A stretch of DNA of 64,000 bases from Allolobophora icterica (GCA_963556255.1 OY744605.1:4756881-4820880); one strand, 5' to 3'. Shown: positions 31,011 to 41,190, counted from the stretch's first letter. Program-made: numbers and translations. Notes: a model not told the origin generated them from the sequence alone.

Positions 31011-31609
31011 TTATACTCAGTTATATCAAATTCAGACAGCAACCGTATTTTAGTTTCAGAGTTAAACACGTAAAGAAGGGGCAAGTGATCGAACCGCTTA
31101 TAACAGCTGCTGTATATATAGACTGTTGGCAACGCTTTAAAGGTGTCCAATTAGACGCATTGCTTTACACGGTTTATGCCCTTTAACAACATCTTATGAC
31201 TATCAAGACGGATGACTTTGTCCACACGTTTTAACACACAAAATCTAACCTGCTTCGTCTCTATTACTGGCCATTATGTAGATATTCGGTGTAACAAATC
31301 TCTCAGACCAAAGATAATTATAATCTAGAAATTTGGATTTCCTTATGCCTATACTGTAGGGTTCTAAATATTTAATAACTGTATTTACAATTGGACAAAT
31401 AGATTGATAAAAACGACCTCTATTATCATATAGTATAGTATATTGTCTATTGTCATATAGTATAGTATATTCTAATTGCCATTTATGTACTATAATTATA
31501 AAGTTTGATTAAAGTAAATTTTCCTGAAATTCAAGATACCTACTATAATTTGCACGATCAGTACAGTGATATACTACATAAATTGAAAGGTCTGTTGAAT
31601 TGTTATAGT
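31011..31609. repeat. Block beta (third) and AT-rich tail
   Basis: Beta with a good promoter-like module, then a tail with a TATAGTATAGTATATT duplication near 31430-31470, up to the L2-like LINE. Confidence 0.55.
31113..31147 (-). promoter_or_regulatory. PSE-like motif plus TATA box (beta)
   Basis: Minus strand: GACACCTTTAAAGCG, then TATATATACAG at 28 bp from the motif start. Confidence 0.45.
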
Positions 31610-32612
31610 TATTATTATTATTAAAGTAGTTTTTTTATAGCGCCCCTTCAAGACTTCAAGATTGCCTACTCAGGAGCGCTCCCAGCCCAACCACGGTCGA
31701 ACAACGCAGTTTTGAGAACAGTAAGAAACAAGGTGAAATGACCAATCGGTATTTGGCGGAGTTTGGTAGGGAGCCCATTCCAGGTCACGGGGCCAGCCAC
31801 AGAGAAGGCACGGCGCTGTTGTATGGCTGTCCGGGCACGGGGAACAATAAGTTCAGCCTGCGCAGCTGAGCGGAGAGAGCAACGACGTTGCGAACATAAA
31901 GTGGGACAGCAGAGCTCCCGCAGGTATGGAGGGGCCACGCCTTCAAAGCATCGCCGAACCAAGGCGTAGATTCGATAAGTGATGCGTTGCGGGTAGGGGA
32001 GCCAGTGTAGGACATCCCTCATATACGCAGACACTCTGCCAAACTTGGGGATGCGGCCTATAAGGCGGGCAGCAGAACGCAGGATTCTATTCAGGGGCTC
32101 AATCCGGCAGGCCGTTATATATGGCACTGCAGTAGTCCAGTCGAGAAACAACAAATGCATGGACAAGTGTGGAAGCTGCACCAGAGGACAAAGAACGGGA
32201 AATCACCTTCAGCTGCCGGAGCTGGTAATAACAGCTGCGGGAGAGAAGGTTTATGTGCCGCGTAAATGCATGTTCCTGGTCCAGGATGACCCCCAAGTCC
32301 CGGACCCAGGTCGATAAAGTAAGGTGTGGGAATTGCAAGGCAAGAGAAGTCAAATCGATTTTGGAGAGCTGCTGGGTGTGCCAAGCCATATAAACTGCGT
32401 CTTAACCGGATTAAGTCTTAAGCGGTTTGCAGACATCCAGGCCTGCAGGGATTCCATGGCACGGGTCATGGTTTCCACAGCTGCAACAGCCCGGACAGCA
32501 GGGCAGTGTACATAGGCTTGCAGGTCATCAGCATAGAACTGGTTGAAAACTGACCCAGCCGCTAACAAGGACCCCAGGTCAGCAGTGTAGATTATGTAAA
32601 GAAGGGGCCCTA
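31610..32612 (-). pseudogene. CR1/L2-like LINE ORF2 3' half with tail
   Basis: Minus-strand frames continue one another: GPLLYIIYTADLG, FNQFYADDLQAYVH (catalytic YADD at 32535-32524), NRLRLNPVKTQFIWLG, WVRDLGVILDQEHAF, HAFVVSRLDYCSAIYNGLP, RILRSAARLIGRIPKFGRVS, DVLHWLPYPQRITYRI, FSVAGPVTWNGLPTKLRQIP and WAGSAPE at the end. These are standard L2/CR1 motifs in order. Frameshifts occur near 32360 and 32140. The 3' end is GGGGCGCTATAAAAAAAC followed by AAT repeats (31626-31611). The upstream RT motifs are absent (5' truncated). Confidence 0.85.
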
Positions 32613-32692
32613 TATGGGGGTTACGGGAATCGATCCCCGAACCTAATGCTCTCCTGGCCATGAGTGTTACCATTACTCTATACCACTTCTTT
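32613..32692 (-). mobile_element. SINE family A fragment (tRNA-like head)
   Basis: The minus strand has AGAGTAATGGTAACACTCATGG and a B-box-like GGGATCGATTCCCG, matching the SINE at 10985-11200. It abuts the truncated L2-like LINE, so one element inserted into or next to the other. Confidence 0.5.
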
Positions 32693-33019
32693 GGAAACTA
32701 TTCGTATTTGTTCAATCCTTGCACTTAATGTTTTTATCGACATCAACGGCCTTTGATGCCATAATATCTGGTTAAACCGTTGGTACCCAATCATTTTGTT
32801 TTACTTGGACACTGCCAGTACTCTGTTGGTGCCAGTCCCAAGCTTGGATAAAAGAAGAGGGCAACGCTAATCATCTTTGTTGCTATTAATGCTTCTAGTT
32901 AATACACAAGTAAGTACTGTAAATAGGTAAACCAGTAAATTAATTATGTGAGTAAAAAAATTAGTAAATATACTAAATTAGTAAATTATTAAGTAAGCTT
33001 GCTTAAGTATGGGCCTAAT
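32693..33019. repeat. Hairpin-type blocks and nu fragment
   Basis: A plus-strand hairpin remnant (ATCAACGGCCTTTGATGCC) lies near 32740-32775. The sequence TGCCAGTCCCAAGCTTGG and a truncated hairpin lie near 32830-32885. Then come AAATTAGTAAAT-type repeats and a nu-like piece. No gene seen. Confidence 0.5.
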
Positions 33020-33283
33020 TTTTGATTTCTAAAGATCCTATTATAATCTTCTCTTTCTCATAATGTTCTCTGTTTCATCTTCTCCCGTCCGTTCTCTAAC
33101 GAATTTATTTGGAGGTAAAAACAGTATCTTATATTATATAGTTTAAATGCAATACCCGCGTCGCTGATTGTACCGTTTGACGAGCTGACTTATATATAGA
33201 ATAATTGACATTGTTTAAAAGGTGTCCAATAAAACGAATTGCTCTTGCGCGGCTTAAACCCTTTAAAGTTTAAAGCCATGCTA
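33020..33283. repeat. End of alpha and block beta
   Basis: A short alpha end (33020-33095) then beta, cut at TTTAAAGCCATG by the next L2-like LINE. Confidence 0.55.
33191..33226 (-). promoter_or_regulatory. PSE-like motif plus TATA box (beta)
   Basis: Minus strand: GACACCTTTTAAACAATG, then TATATATAAG at 29 bp from the motif start. Confidence 0.45.
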
Positions 33284-34020
33284 TTCATTCATTCATTCAT
33301 TCATTCATTCATTCATTCATTCATTCATTCATTCATTCATTCATTTGAACACTTATATAGCGCGTCTTCAAGGGGACTACTCAGAGGTGCTCCCGACTTC
33401 ACCACGAACATAAAGAACAGTGTTTAGCGCAGTGTAGAAAGACTCGGGTTGGGTTTTCGGGAGGAGACGCAGCTCCAGTGGGAGCCCGTTCCATACCACA
33501 GGACCAACCACCAAAAGGCCCGATTTTGCATGGTGGCAGTACAACGAGCACCCCCTCTTCGCAGAGCGGAGTGAGCGACCACGGGTCTCACCGGCAGGCA
33601 GAGGGACCTCAGATAGCCTGGAGCGAAACCCAGCTGGCAGCGCCAGACCATTGCAAGGAGGCAATCCTATACTGGATGCGCAGGGGAACCGGTAGCCAAT
33701 GCAAGTTCCGGAGCATGAAGTGGGACACATGGTCAAACTTGGATATCCGACCAATAAGTCGGGCAGTAGCACGCATGACGTGTTCAAGACAGGTCAAACG
33801 CACAGCAGGTAGGCCAATCTAGACAGAGAGGAGCAGTAGTCTACTCGGGCCGTGATATGAGCATGGACCAGAGTGGACGTAGCTGATGGAGAACGGGCGC
33901 GAGCAATAGTGCGGAGATGGCGCAACTGATAGAAGCAGTCGCGGGTTAAGCGGCGAAGCTGCGGCAGGAAACTCTTGATCGAGTATGGATCATGGGTCTC
34001 CCTAAGCAGCGTCTCTCCCC
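33284..34020 (-). pseudogene. CR1/L2-like LINE ORF2 C-terminus with (TGAA)n tail
   Basis: Minus strand: HDPYSIKSFL, DCFYQLRHLRTIAR, STLVHAHITARVDYCSSL, RATARLIGRISKFDHVSHFM, RNLHWLPVPLRIQYRI, SLRSAKRGCSLYC, GPVVWNGLPLELRLLP and VGSTSE. Frames shift at least three times. The 3' end is followed by GAATGAATG repeats (33344-33286 on minus). It lacks the RT catalytic core. It is a closer relative of the copy at 56107-56599 than of the one at 31610. Confidence 0.85.
33286..33344. repeat. (ATTC)n microsatellite, LINE 3' tail
   Basis: About 15 tetranucleotide units directly at the 3' end of the L2-like LINE, as expected for this clade. Confidence 0.9.
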
Positions 34021-34769
34021 TTCAATCTGTTCTAACTGCTTCCGCTAGGCTCATCGCTCAACTCTCCCCCACTTTGCCCATATATCTACTTACATGCTTG
34101 ATGTCCTGTTCTGGCTTCCTATTGCCGCACACATCCGTATTAAGATCCTCTTCCTTGTCTCTATAATCAATATCTCTCGAACTATATGAGAAAGCCGTGA
34201 GAACTGTTCAAACTAATTTCTGTCGACGTCGTTAAACTCTCCGCATCCATCCATCGGATCGTAAGAAAGGAGGATGAATCATTCATCTAAGGTAAGGTCG
34301 ACGCCAACCGGAACGTCAGCATAAGATGCGGGTAAGCAGTGCATACTTGTTGTAAAACACCTTTTTATCACCTCATAGTCCCTAGGCCTGATTGCACAGA
34401 CAATTTATGTGTAAGGATTTGCATCCGATTCAAATTATTTGTAATTCATGTTGATTAGATAAGTTACAAGGGAAGTAATTGAGGCGTGACTCCGCTGTGC
34501 AGTACACATTTGCATATATATAATGATGCATACTCAATGTGATTGTTGAAGTGTTCTTTGAAGCTATACAACGAAGCTGTCATTGAGTTAGCTTAAAAAA
34601 TTCAAAGAATCTGCTCGGATAATTCAATCAGGAGAGTCTGTGAGCGATAAATTTCCTGCGATTGAATATAAAGACAAATTTATTAAGTTCTGCTATCGAA
34701 AGGTGAGTCACGAAAGGTCTGGGTCGAAAGAAAATAGCGCAAAGATCTGCGACGTTAACCGTTCACAAG

Positions 34770-34806
34770 CACACCTTTAAAACAGCTTTTACACGTGCTA
34801 TATAAA
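34770..34806 (+). promoter_or_regulatory. PSE-like motif plus TATA box (theta)
   Basis: CACACCTTTAAAACAGC, then CTATATAAAA with TATA at 30 bp from the motif start, followed by TTCACTTCGTCTACG. Confidence 0.5.
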
Positions 34807-34992
34807 ATTCACTTCGTCTACGTTTGGGTGAGTTTACACAGTTTGTAACCGTTGATTCCACTAAACTTCAAAACTCCGCCACTGCTCGTACTCTTGAAGT
34901 GCCAGTCCCAAGCCTGGATAAAGAAGAAGGGCGACGGTAATGATATTTGCTAAGAAGGGAAGGGCGATGGCAATGATATTTGTTAAGAAGGG

Positions 34993-35026
34993 CGACGCTA
35001 CATATCTTTGTTATCACACAGTGTCG
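34993..35026 (+). ncRNA. Conserved hairpin with CTTTGTT loop
   Basis: CGACGCT pairs with AGTGTCG at all seven positions. The upper stem is weak here (TAT:ATC). TTAAAC follows. Two partial copies of the 5' arm lie just upstream. Confidence 0.4.
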
Positions 35027-35112
35027 TTAAACTAAAAACTACTACCACTAAAACTGCGTTTTTAATTTCTGGACAATGTTTGGATTAGTTATAGTGATAT
35101 AAGGTCGGCATC

Positions 35113-35488
35113 AATGCTCTTCTTCTTGTGCTTGTTCTTGTTCTTGTCTTTGTCCTTGTTCTTGTTTTTGATCTTCCTCTTGTTCTTCTTGTTCTTGGTC
35201 TTGTTCTTGTTCTTGTTCTTGTTCTTGTTCTTGTTCGTGTTCTTGTTCTTGTTCTTGTTCTTGTTCTTGTTCTTCTTGTTCTTCTTCTTCTTCTTGTTCT
35301 TCTTCTTGTTCTTGTTCTTGTTCTTGTTCTTCTTCTTCTTGTTCTTGTTCTTGTTCTTGTTCTTGTTCTTGTTCTTGTTCTTGTTTTTTTGTTCTTCTTG
35401 TTCTTCTTGTTCTTCTTGTTCTTGTTCTTGTTCTTCTTCTTCTTCTTCTTCTTCTTCTTCTTCTTCTTCTACTTCTTCTTCTTCTTTT
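35113..35488. repeat. Polypyrimidine microsatellite (TTCTTG)n/(TTC)n
   Basis: About 375 bp of TTCTTG, TTGTTC and TTC units with strong strand asymmetry. ORFs in all plus frames are low-complexity leucine/phenylalanine runs. Confidence 0.9.
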
Positions 35489-35575
35489 GGAAAATTAACA
35501 ATTAAATAATTAAGTGAGTAAATAATTATTTAGTTATTTAAGTACTATTTATGACTTTCTGCTTAATATATTTTA

Positions 35576-35612
35576 GACACCTTGTTTAAAGAACTTTATT
35601 TTCCTATAAATA
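35576..35612 (+). promoter_or_regulatory. PSE-like motif plus TATA box (kappa)
   Basis: GACACCTTGTTTAAAG, then TATAAATAGG at 30 bp from the motif start. Confidence 0.5.
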
Positions 35613-36068
35613 GGCTTAACGTAATATGCGATTAAGCTAAAGAGTCAATTAGTTCAGTAGTAAGGTCATATCTTAACCTAAACCCAGTTCAATCTTCTAA
35701 CTGACATCTTACCCTATCAAGTACGATTGTCTTTTCCTTAGAGGCAACCGGAAGCTATGGATCAGGAGATTATCACTTGGACCTGAGCCACTAAGAGTCC
35801 AGTCGAAAATTAGACGCTATTAATTCATGACATCATGTGGAAAGTGAGCTTAGAACTGAAAGGGCAATGTCCACATAACTGGACAGTGACAACGTTTCTT
35901 TAGCTTTCGGAGGTTATGTTTGATGTCGTTAAACTCTGTATGCATCCAGGAGAGCATCCTCACCACGATAAGGAGCAAGTATTGGACATTTTCTCGGCGA
36001 GTAACCTTTCAAGCAGTTAACTCATCCAGCGCGTTGAGGGGACGATAGAGCAGATTGAATTTCCAACC

Positions 36069-36195
36069 GTTTAACGAGATCTTTTGGCTGCAAAGTTCGT
36101 TGTCGTGAATAGAAATTATTTGTGAACAGTTCTCACCGTTCAGTTGGTATAATACAACTAACTACCTTTCAAACAACTACAGGAGGAGTCCAACG
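36069..36195 (-). ncRNA. Candidate snRNA-like gene (eta/zeta unit)
   Basis: Same layout as 12150-12275: promoter at 36216-36252, about 110 bp to a minus-strand hairpin around 36075-36106, with AATAATTTCTATT upstream of it. The hairpin stem is partly degraded (CGACAACG opposite GATCTCG). Confidence 0.3.
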
Positions 36196-36215
36196 CAAAT
36201 GTTTTGCGATTTGTG

Positions 36216-36252
36216 TATAATATAAACTAGGAAAAACCATGTTAAAGGTGTC
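36216..36252 (-). promoter_or_regulatory. PSE-like motif plus TATA box (eta)
   Basis: Minus strand: GACACCTTTAACATGG, then TTATATTATAC with TATA at 29 bp from the motif start. Confidence 0.45.
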
Positions 36253-36508
36253 GAAAGAGTGTTGCATTAAATGAAGTTTGGCGACAGTTTGTGTAGAAAT
36301 AAATTAAATCAAAACTCACCAGATCGTAACACTCCGCCACTACTGTATTCCTTTGCCATTCCCAAGCTTGGAAAAAAGTAGGGCGACGCTAGTCTTCTTC
36401 GTTACGATCAATTGTCGTTAAACAGCATATATTGAACCACCGGATCGTAAGATAATTATTCTCTGCTATGGCATAGAAACGGTGAGAACTGTTCAAAATA
36501 ATTTCTGT

Positions 36509-36542
36509 CGATGTCAACGGCCTTTGTTGTCATAAGATGTTG
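36509..36542 (+). ncRNA. Conserved hairpin, wobble-rich
   Basis: CGATGTC pairs with GATGTTG through wobble pairs, GGC with GTC, loop CTTTGTT, then TTAAACTC. Upstream: GGTGAGAACTGTTC and AATAATTTCTG. Every change from the consensus keeps a pair. Confidence 0.45.
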
Positions 36543-36607
36543 TTAAACTCTGCATCCATTCCCGGATCGTAATAATGGCGGATGGATCTATCATCTAAGG
36601 TAAGGTC

Positions 36608-37003
36608 GACGGGACCTGTCACCTGCACTTGTGTACCCTACAATGAAGGTGACGCGTGGAGCATTGGAGCAATGATCGTCACCTAGGTGATATCGTGAAG
36701 CACTGTTGAAGGAGTCCCATGTGCTCTAAGTGTTCTGATGGCGTACAGAGTGGCAGAGCTTGAGAGGAGTGCCTTGTTGATGTGTTCGTCACTGAGATGG
36801 AGATTCCTACGGCCTTTATGGATAAGGATCGGCTGATTCCGGTGATGGAAGGTTCTTCAGAAAGTGATCGCGTGTTGCCGCCCACGATGACCATTTCGCG
36901 TGTTTCATCCGAGTTCATAAGCAGATTTTTCTGTTTGGCCTATTTTGAGATGTACTTCAACTCGTTCTGTGATGTCGATATAAGTGATTGGAACCTTTAT
37001 TAT
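36608..37003 (-). pseudogene. LINE ORF2 fragment after the RT domain
   Basis: Minus strand: ELKYISK, a stop, AKQKNLLMNSDETREMVIV, SITGISRSLSIKAVGISIS, a frameshift, HINKALLSSSATLYAIRTL, RAHGTPSTVLHDIT, VTIIAPMLHASP. This is the connection region of the same LINE clade as 8795-9545 (ALRxLxAHG...ATTLARLxYASPAWWGF). It carries at least one stop and one frameshift. Confidence 0.7.
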
Positions 37004-37013
37004 TAATCCGAAG

Positions 37014-37062
37014 TTTAACGTCGTCCTTTGGCAACAATGGCCGTTGACGACAATTCACAAAT
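37014..37062 (-). ncRNA. Candidate snRNA-like transcript, inverted twin
   Basis: Hairpin on the minus strand at 37020-37051, identical to the one at 10133-10164, with the module at 37085-37119 upstream. Confidence 0.35.
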
Positions 37063-37084
37063 ACAATTTCTAGAAAACGATAAA

Positions 37085-37119
37085 CTTATAGTGTCCGTAT
37101 AACACCATGTAAAGGTGTC
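37085..37119 (-). promoter_or_regulatory. PSE-like motif plus TATA box, inverted twin
   Basis: Minus strand: GACACCTTTACATGG and TATAAGTT at 30 bp from the motif start; same bases as 10065-10100. Confidence 0.5.
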
Positions 37120-37571
37120 AAACATAAGCTTACAATGTCAGTAATGTCACGGTTTGAAATTTATGAATCATCTGCATATTATTTGATGGGTGTGCACTAG
37201 GGTGTTCCCAAAAAGTGAAAGTGTCCAAAGGTTACTCCCCAACCCACTATTGCGTGATACAAACTGTTAGAAAACTGCAGTAAAAATTTGAACAGATTAT
37301 TTTAATATTTAGGACTTGCACAAACCACTCAAAAGTTTTTTGAATTTCGTTATTAGCATGAAAATCTAGACCAGAAAACGTTTAAATAGATGGATTGAAT
37401 ATACTGTTTATATTACACTAGTGAGTCTAATGTATACTGTATATTAATACTGTATAGTATACTGTGTCACACTGTCACTGTATAATGTATTGTATATAGT
37501 ACTATATTTAGTATATTACGACATACTATTAGTCTGTTATACTTGTTATAGTTACTAGTTAGTTATTTTAG

Positions 37572-37826
37572 TCAAACAACATTAACTGGCCTGATTCGTT
37601 CTAAAACACTAGCCTTCGTTGGTTCTGAAAACTTATTTCTGTGATCTTCTACCAATTGCAGCAAGAACTGCTTTTGTTCTTCATTGCATGTTACGGAAGA
37701 GTTAAATTCTTGGATAAGAACGACTCCTCGTTCTGCCAGGTCATTAACTACTTTGATCGATTGAACAATATCCTGGTCTCTTTTGTATACTTCGTGGAGT
37801 TCCCATTGGCTTGGGTCACACTGCAT
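37572..37826 (-). pseudogene. Transposase C-terminal part
   Basis: 84 residues: HEVYKRDQDIVQSIKVVNDL, AERGVVLIQEFNSSVTCNEE, QKQFLLQLVEDHRNKFSEPT. The series DLAERGV.LIQ..N....EEQ.QFLLQ.VEDHR.KFP resembles the C-terminus of a widespread, poorly named invertebrate transposase family I know from unannotated proteins. Same element and strand as 38010-38945. Confidence 0.55.
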
Positions 37827-38009
37827 GAAGTCTTCAGACTAGCTAAGGATCTTAAAAATCTCACAGTAGATTTTGTGACCAAATCATGTAGGCCTAATCC
37901 GGTTAGTGATGTTTCAGGCAAAGGTAAAATGCATTTTGGTAGTTCCTCAGATCCTTCATTTTCATTGAGGGTCTTTCAGATGTTTCTATAGTTTGTCATT
38001 GTAAGAGAT

Positions 38010-38945
38010 TCCACGAGTTTTTCTTGATCCGATTGACCCTGCTTGCAAAGGTTCATATTGGTTACGGAATAGCCACATTTTTAGACAGCAAAATGGCCCC
38101 AGCCATCCAGCGAGCACGGTGTGTAGCTGTTGGATATCTGAAATGTACTACACGCGGAGGAAGGCCGCCTAAAAAATCGACAGCTCCAGCAGTTCACCAT
38201 GATCATCTCTTGGCTGGTATTTCTCAAAGTTGGATTACAACAAACTCAATAACACTGTCTTTTCATGGACCAATTATACCTTACATAGGCCTACTCTCGT
38301 CTTCCATCGCTGTTCGAAATGAAGCTTGGTCTACCCTTGGCCAGAAGTCTTTAAAATGGACAAACAGTTCCAGGTTTGGAGATTGCGTAACATCATGGAG
38401 GCTAAAAACATTTTCTAGCATAATCTCTGACACATGATGACGACAAGCTAAGTTCAGAAGTTCTTGGCCAAGCTCAGTCTCTAAACAAATACAATTCCAC
38501 CCTTAAGTCCAGTATTTGATGCAGTAGTATCAAAACAAAGTTCTTAAATGCGATTTCGCAATCCCCACTTATCCATGATTTCCACAACTGCTCTTGGCAT
38601 GGTAACTGCTGTTCCACTGTGAAGTTTTGGGACAGGGAGTAACTTTACCATATTCTTTCCTGATACAAAAACTGGAAGTAGATCAATCCGTTCTCGTCCA
38701 GAACCAGTGAAATCATCCATTAGTTTTCCATCCCAGTGCAAGACAAGTGGCACAACTGGATGAAAGGAAGCCTGGATTTCTGAAGTAAAAAGATTTCGTG
38801 CTCTGAGAATGGCACTTGGACTTAAGATGAGCTCCTCAACATCTTGCTGGAGTTGTCCTGTCGAAGCTATTGCTGAAATTATGTAAGCAGCTTTTCTATG
38901 GCTAGTATCAAGTGCACTAAGTGCAGCTCTTCATGTGTAGGTCTA
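38010..38945 (-). pseudogene. Transposase core with frameshifts
   Basis: Minus strand, in order: RAALSALDTSHRKAAYIISA, QQDVEELILSPSAILRARNL, PLVLHWDGKLMDDFTG, RIDLLPVFVSGKNMVKLLPV, EIMDKWGLRNRI. After a frameshift: ELCFDTTASNTGLKGG. After another: LGQELLNLACRHHVSEIMLE, VFSLHDVTQSPNLELF. Then, after stops, THRARWMAGAILLSKNVAIP. HWDGK...LPVLVSG...CFDTTxSNTG...CRHH...HRARWMAxAI is a conserved order. The aspartate of CFDTT and the CRHH motif are the likely catalytic-core landmarks. Confidence 0.65.
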
Positions 38946-39274
38946 ACTACTTTGACTCTCCTCTAAACTTTAGTTTTGAAAGTTTTGGCATTGTAGGTCC
39001 AACCGCAGATTCTGATGATATATCGGATGTGTTGCTGTCAGAAGATACACCTTTGTTATCGTGATGAAGTCATAATTTACAAATATTTCCTGAAAAATCT
39101 GAAAAAACATATTGTGGCAAAACTTCAACTGGCTTGTGCAAGTCCTAAATATTGCTGTATCTTAACAAAAATTTGGCAATAGAGTTTCTATATCATGGGT
39201 CACAAAATGACGGGTTGGGGAAAGATAAATAAATTATATGAAAATTTTCCATAGTAGATGGGAACACCCTAGTG

Positions 39275-40371
39275 TGCACCGGCTGAAAGTCGGAGGTACC
39301 CACTATAAATTTGGGTTGGCTCAGCAGCGAACCTTGAACCACGCGTCACCCTCCTCGTGTATCCAGGCTACGGACTGGCCCTGCCCGGGTATGAAGCACC
39401 GAACCACGAACCACGCGTAACCCTCCTCATTTATCCAGGCCTCGGACTGGCGATACCCGGGTATGAAGCAGTGGCTGCGTTTCAGTGTGTATCCTCTAAT
39501 CAATTAACTGATCGAGTAAGAATTGTAAAGGTAATATGAAATGTTACATAAGTGTAAGTGCAGTAATATAAGAAAAGGTAATATATTCTCCTGCATTTAA
39601 GTGAAATCTGATGTGTGAAACCGAAACTTAATAAGCAACTAACATCGGAATGGTTGGAAATATTTAGACAACTCTTTTAAGAATTTCATTTCTGAACATA
39701 AGTAGAATAAATAGGACGATGCTACATTTGGTATCTGCCATAGATCTGCTTTAGTAGTTGAAACTAAGATTAACTCCACAATCAACAACAGCCGCTACTC
39801 TGGTAGTGCCAGTCCAAAGCCCGGATAAGGAGGAGAGCGAAGGTAATAATCTTTGCTATGACACAGCGTCTTTAAACAGGAACTACACCCACTATGTGTC
39901 GTAAAAACAACCCTCAGATTGACATCGCTCTCCTCATTATCAAGACTTCGGACTCGAACCACCTCTACGTTTCAGTGAAGTATATCTATATCTGCTTCTT
40001 AATCTATTTCTTCTGGTGACCGTAGCCGAGTCAACAATACGAAACGAAGCGGCTTCCTTTCTCTGTTCTCTCTGGCTAGCTCGGATCGTCACTTTTTAAT
40101 CTCTGGACAACCCATCTGACCCGACGCAGCGCTCGTTAATGAGTGGTTCCCTACGCTTAGCTTTAGATTAACGCTTTAGAAATTTGGCGTCACGTATTAG
40201 GAATCAATCACTCTTGAAAGAGGTCTTCCTTGCGCCCCCAAAGACGGAACCAGTAGGGCATCCTGCCCACGACAAAATGCAAACATCAGACATTGCCACG
40301 GCGAGTAAACGAGTAACTTTCAAGCAGTTAACTCATCCAGCGATTCGAGAGGAACGATTGAATTTCCAACG
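39275..40371. repeat. Composite run gamma-gamma-delta-epsilon-zeta
   Basis: Gamma is duplicated in tandem (39335-39400 and 39405-39500, each with ACCCTCCTC...CCCGGGTATGAAGCA). Delta follows to 39710. Epsilon (39780-39965) has the facing hairpin arms, and zeta runs to 40370. No gene seen. Confidence 0.6.
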
Positions 40372-40495
40372 GTTTAATGACATCTTATGGCTACAAAAGA
40401 CGATGATGTCACTAGAAATTATTTTTGAACAGTTCTCATAATTCTTTTAGCATAATGCAGTTAACTATCTATTTACGTGTAGACGACACACAACA
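40372..40495 (-). ncRNA. Candidate snRNA-like gene (eta/zeta unit)
   Basis: Minus strand from the promoter at 40516-40552 to the hairpin at 40378-40411, whose lower stem TGACATC:GATGTCA is seven perfect Watson-Crick pairs. AATAATTTCTAG (Sm-site-like) lies just before it. The TATA-to-hairpin distance is 105 bp, close to 107 and about 110 in the two sister units. Confidence 0.4.
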
Positions 40496-40515
40496 AAATT
40501 TATGCGATTTGTCAA

Positions 40516-40552
40516 TATATATAACCTGGAATAAACCCATTATAAAGGTGTC
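40516..40552 (-). promoter_or_regulatory. PSE-like motif plus TATA box (eta)
   Basis: Minus strand: GACACCTTTATAATGGG, then TATATATATTG at 30 bp from the motif start. Confidence 0.5.
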
Positions 40553-40681
40553 GAAAGAGTGTTGCATTAAATAAACTTTAAAAACAGCCTGTGCAGAAAT
40601 AAATAAATCAACATTCACCAGATCGTAAAACTCAGCCTCTACTGTATCTCTTTGCCAGTCCAAAGCTTGGAGACAGGAGGG

Positions 40682-40715
40682 CGACGCTAGGAATCTTTGT
40701 TATGACTCAGTGTCG
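40682..40715 (+). ncRNA. Conserved hairpin, CTTTGTT loop
   Basis: CGACGCT pairs with AGTGTCG at all seven positions. The upper stem AAT:ATG keeps two of three pairs. TTAAACAGC follows. Confidence 0.4.
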
Positions 40716-40802
40716 TTAAACAGCAACTACCCAACCACCGGATCGTAAGATATTCTGTCCTATGCCATTGGAACGATAAGAACTGTTGAAAATAATTTCT
40801 GT

Positions 40803-40836
40803 CGACGTCAACGGCCTTTGTTGTCATAAGATGTCG
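40803..40836 (+). ncRNA. Conserved hairpin, consensus type
   Basis: Lower stem CGACGTC:GATGTCG, upper stem GGC:GTC (wobble), loop CTTTGTT, then TTAAACTC. AAAATAATTTCTG precedes it. Confidence 0.45.
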
Positions 40837-40949
40837 TTAAACTCTCTGCATCCATCCACCGGATCGTAATAAATGCGGATGAATCTACCATCTAAGGTAA
40901 AGTCGACGTCGTAATCATAATCGTAATCTCCGAACTTCTAAAGCGCCAC

Positions 40950-41190
40950 TTTATTTATTTTTATTTCGGATATTTCTATAGCGCCTCTCGAAGTCAACTA
41001 CTACTCAGAGGCGCTCCCGACTACAGCATTTTTGATACTGTGCCGGAATTTTCACGCCGAAGCGCCACGAACAATTGCGAGTGAAGGACTTTCCCAAGGT
41101 CCGTACGCAGCGGCTAGAGTGGGATTCGAACATGCAACCCTCCGGTCACAAGGCGCCGAACTTACCACTGAGCCACAACTCCCCACACTT
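40950..41190 (-). mobile_element. tRNA-derived SINE, family B
   Basis: Full-length-looking copy read on minus: tRNA-like head with GTGGCTCAGTGGTAAGTTCG (A box), a B box seen on plus as GGGATTCGAACATGC, body, and a 3' end GGCGCTATAGAAATATCC with an AAATAAA tail. Confidence 0.75.

Larger units (their letters stand above)
34021..35112. repeat. Blocks eta (part), theta and hairpin unit
   Basis: A GTGAGAACTGTTCAAACTAA stretch followed by a collapsed hairpin lies at 34195-34235. Theta runs 34330-34850. A hairpin unit with a partly triplicated 5' arm (GGGCGACGGTAATGAT, GGGCGATGGCAATGAT, GGGCGACGCTACATAT) lies at 34870-35050. Positions 34060-34180 are unmatched. No gene seen. Confidence 0.55.
35489..36607. 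repeat. Blocks kappa, lambda, zeta and eta
   Basis: Kappa 35540-35640, lambda 35650-35920, zeta 35930-36110, eta 36110-36600. This is one of three zeta/eta pairs with a promoter and hairpin on the minus strand. No protein gene seen. Confidence 0.6.
37004..37194. repeat. Inverted copy of the promoter-hairpin unit
   Basis: Positions 37011-37150 are, as far as I can read, the exact reverse complement of 10034-10173. The remaining 44 bp lead to the DNA transposon. Confidence 0.75.
37195..39274 (-). mobile_element. DNA transposon with decayed transposase, 2080 bp
   Basis: Perfect 16-bp inverted ends CACTAGGGTGTTCCCA and TGGGAACACCCTAGTG. GTGC lies at both outer edges (37192-37195, 39274-39277), a possible 4-bp target duplication that overlaps the ends by one base. 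The minus strand encodes one damaged transposase from about 38945 to 37572. The left end continues AAAAAGTGAAAGTGTCC. The superfamily is uncertain; the protein looks like an RNase-H-fold type. Confidence 0.7.
40412..40949. repeat. Block eta with two plus-strand hairpins
   Basis: Eta with the minus-strand module, then plus-strand hairpins at 40682-40715 and 40803-40836. It ends at CTAAAGCGCCAC, where SINE B begins. Confidence 0.6.

Noticed and set aside
35114..35509. 131-aa leucine/phenylalanine-rich ORF, possible membrane protein
   Set aside because: Product of the TTCTTG/TTC repeat.
38024..38437. 137-aa plus-strand ORF
   Set aside because: Antisense shadow of the decayed transposase on the minus strand.
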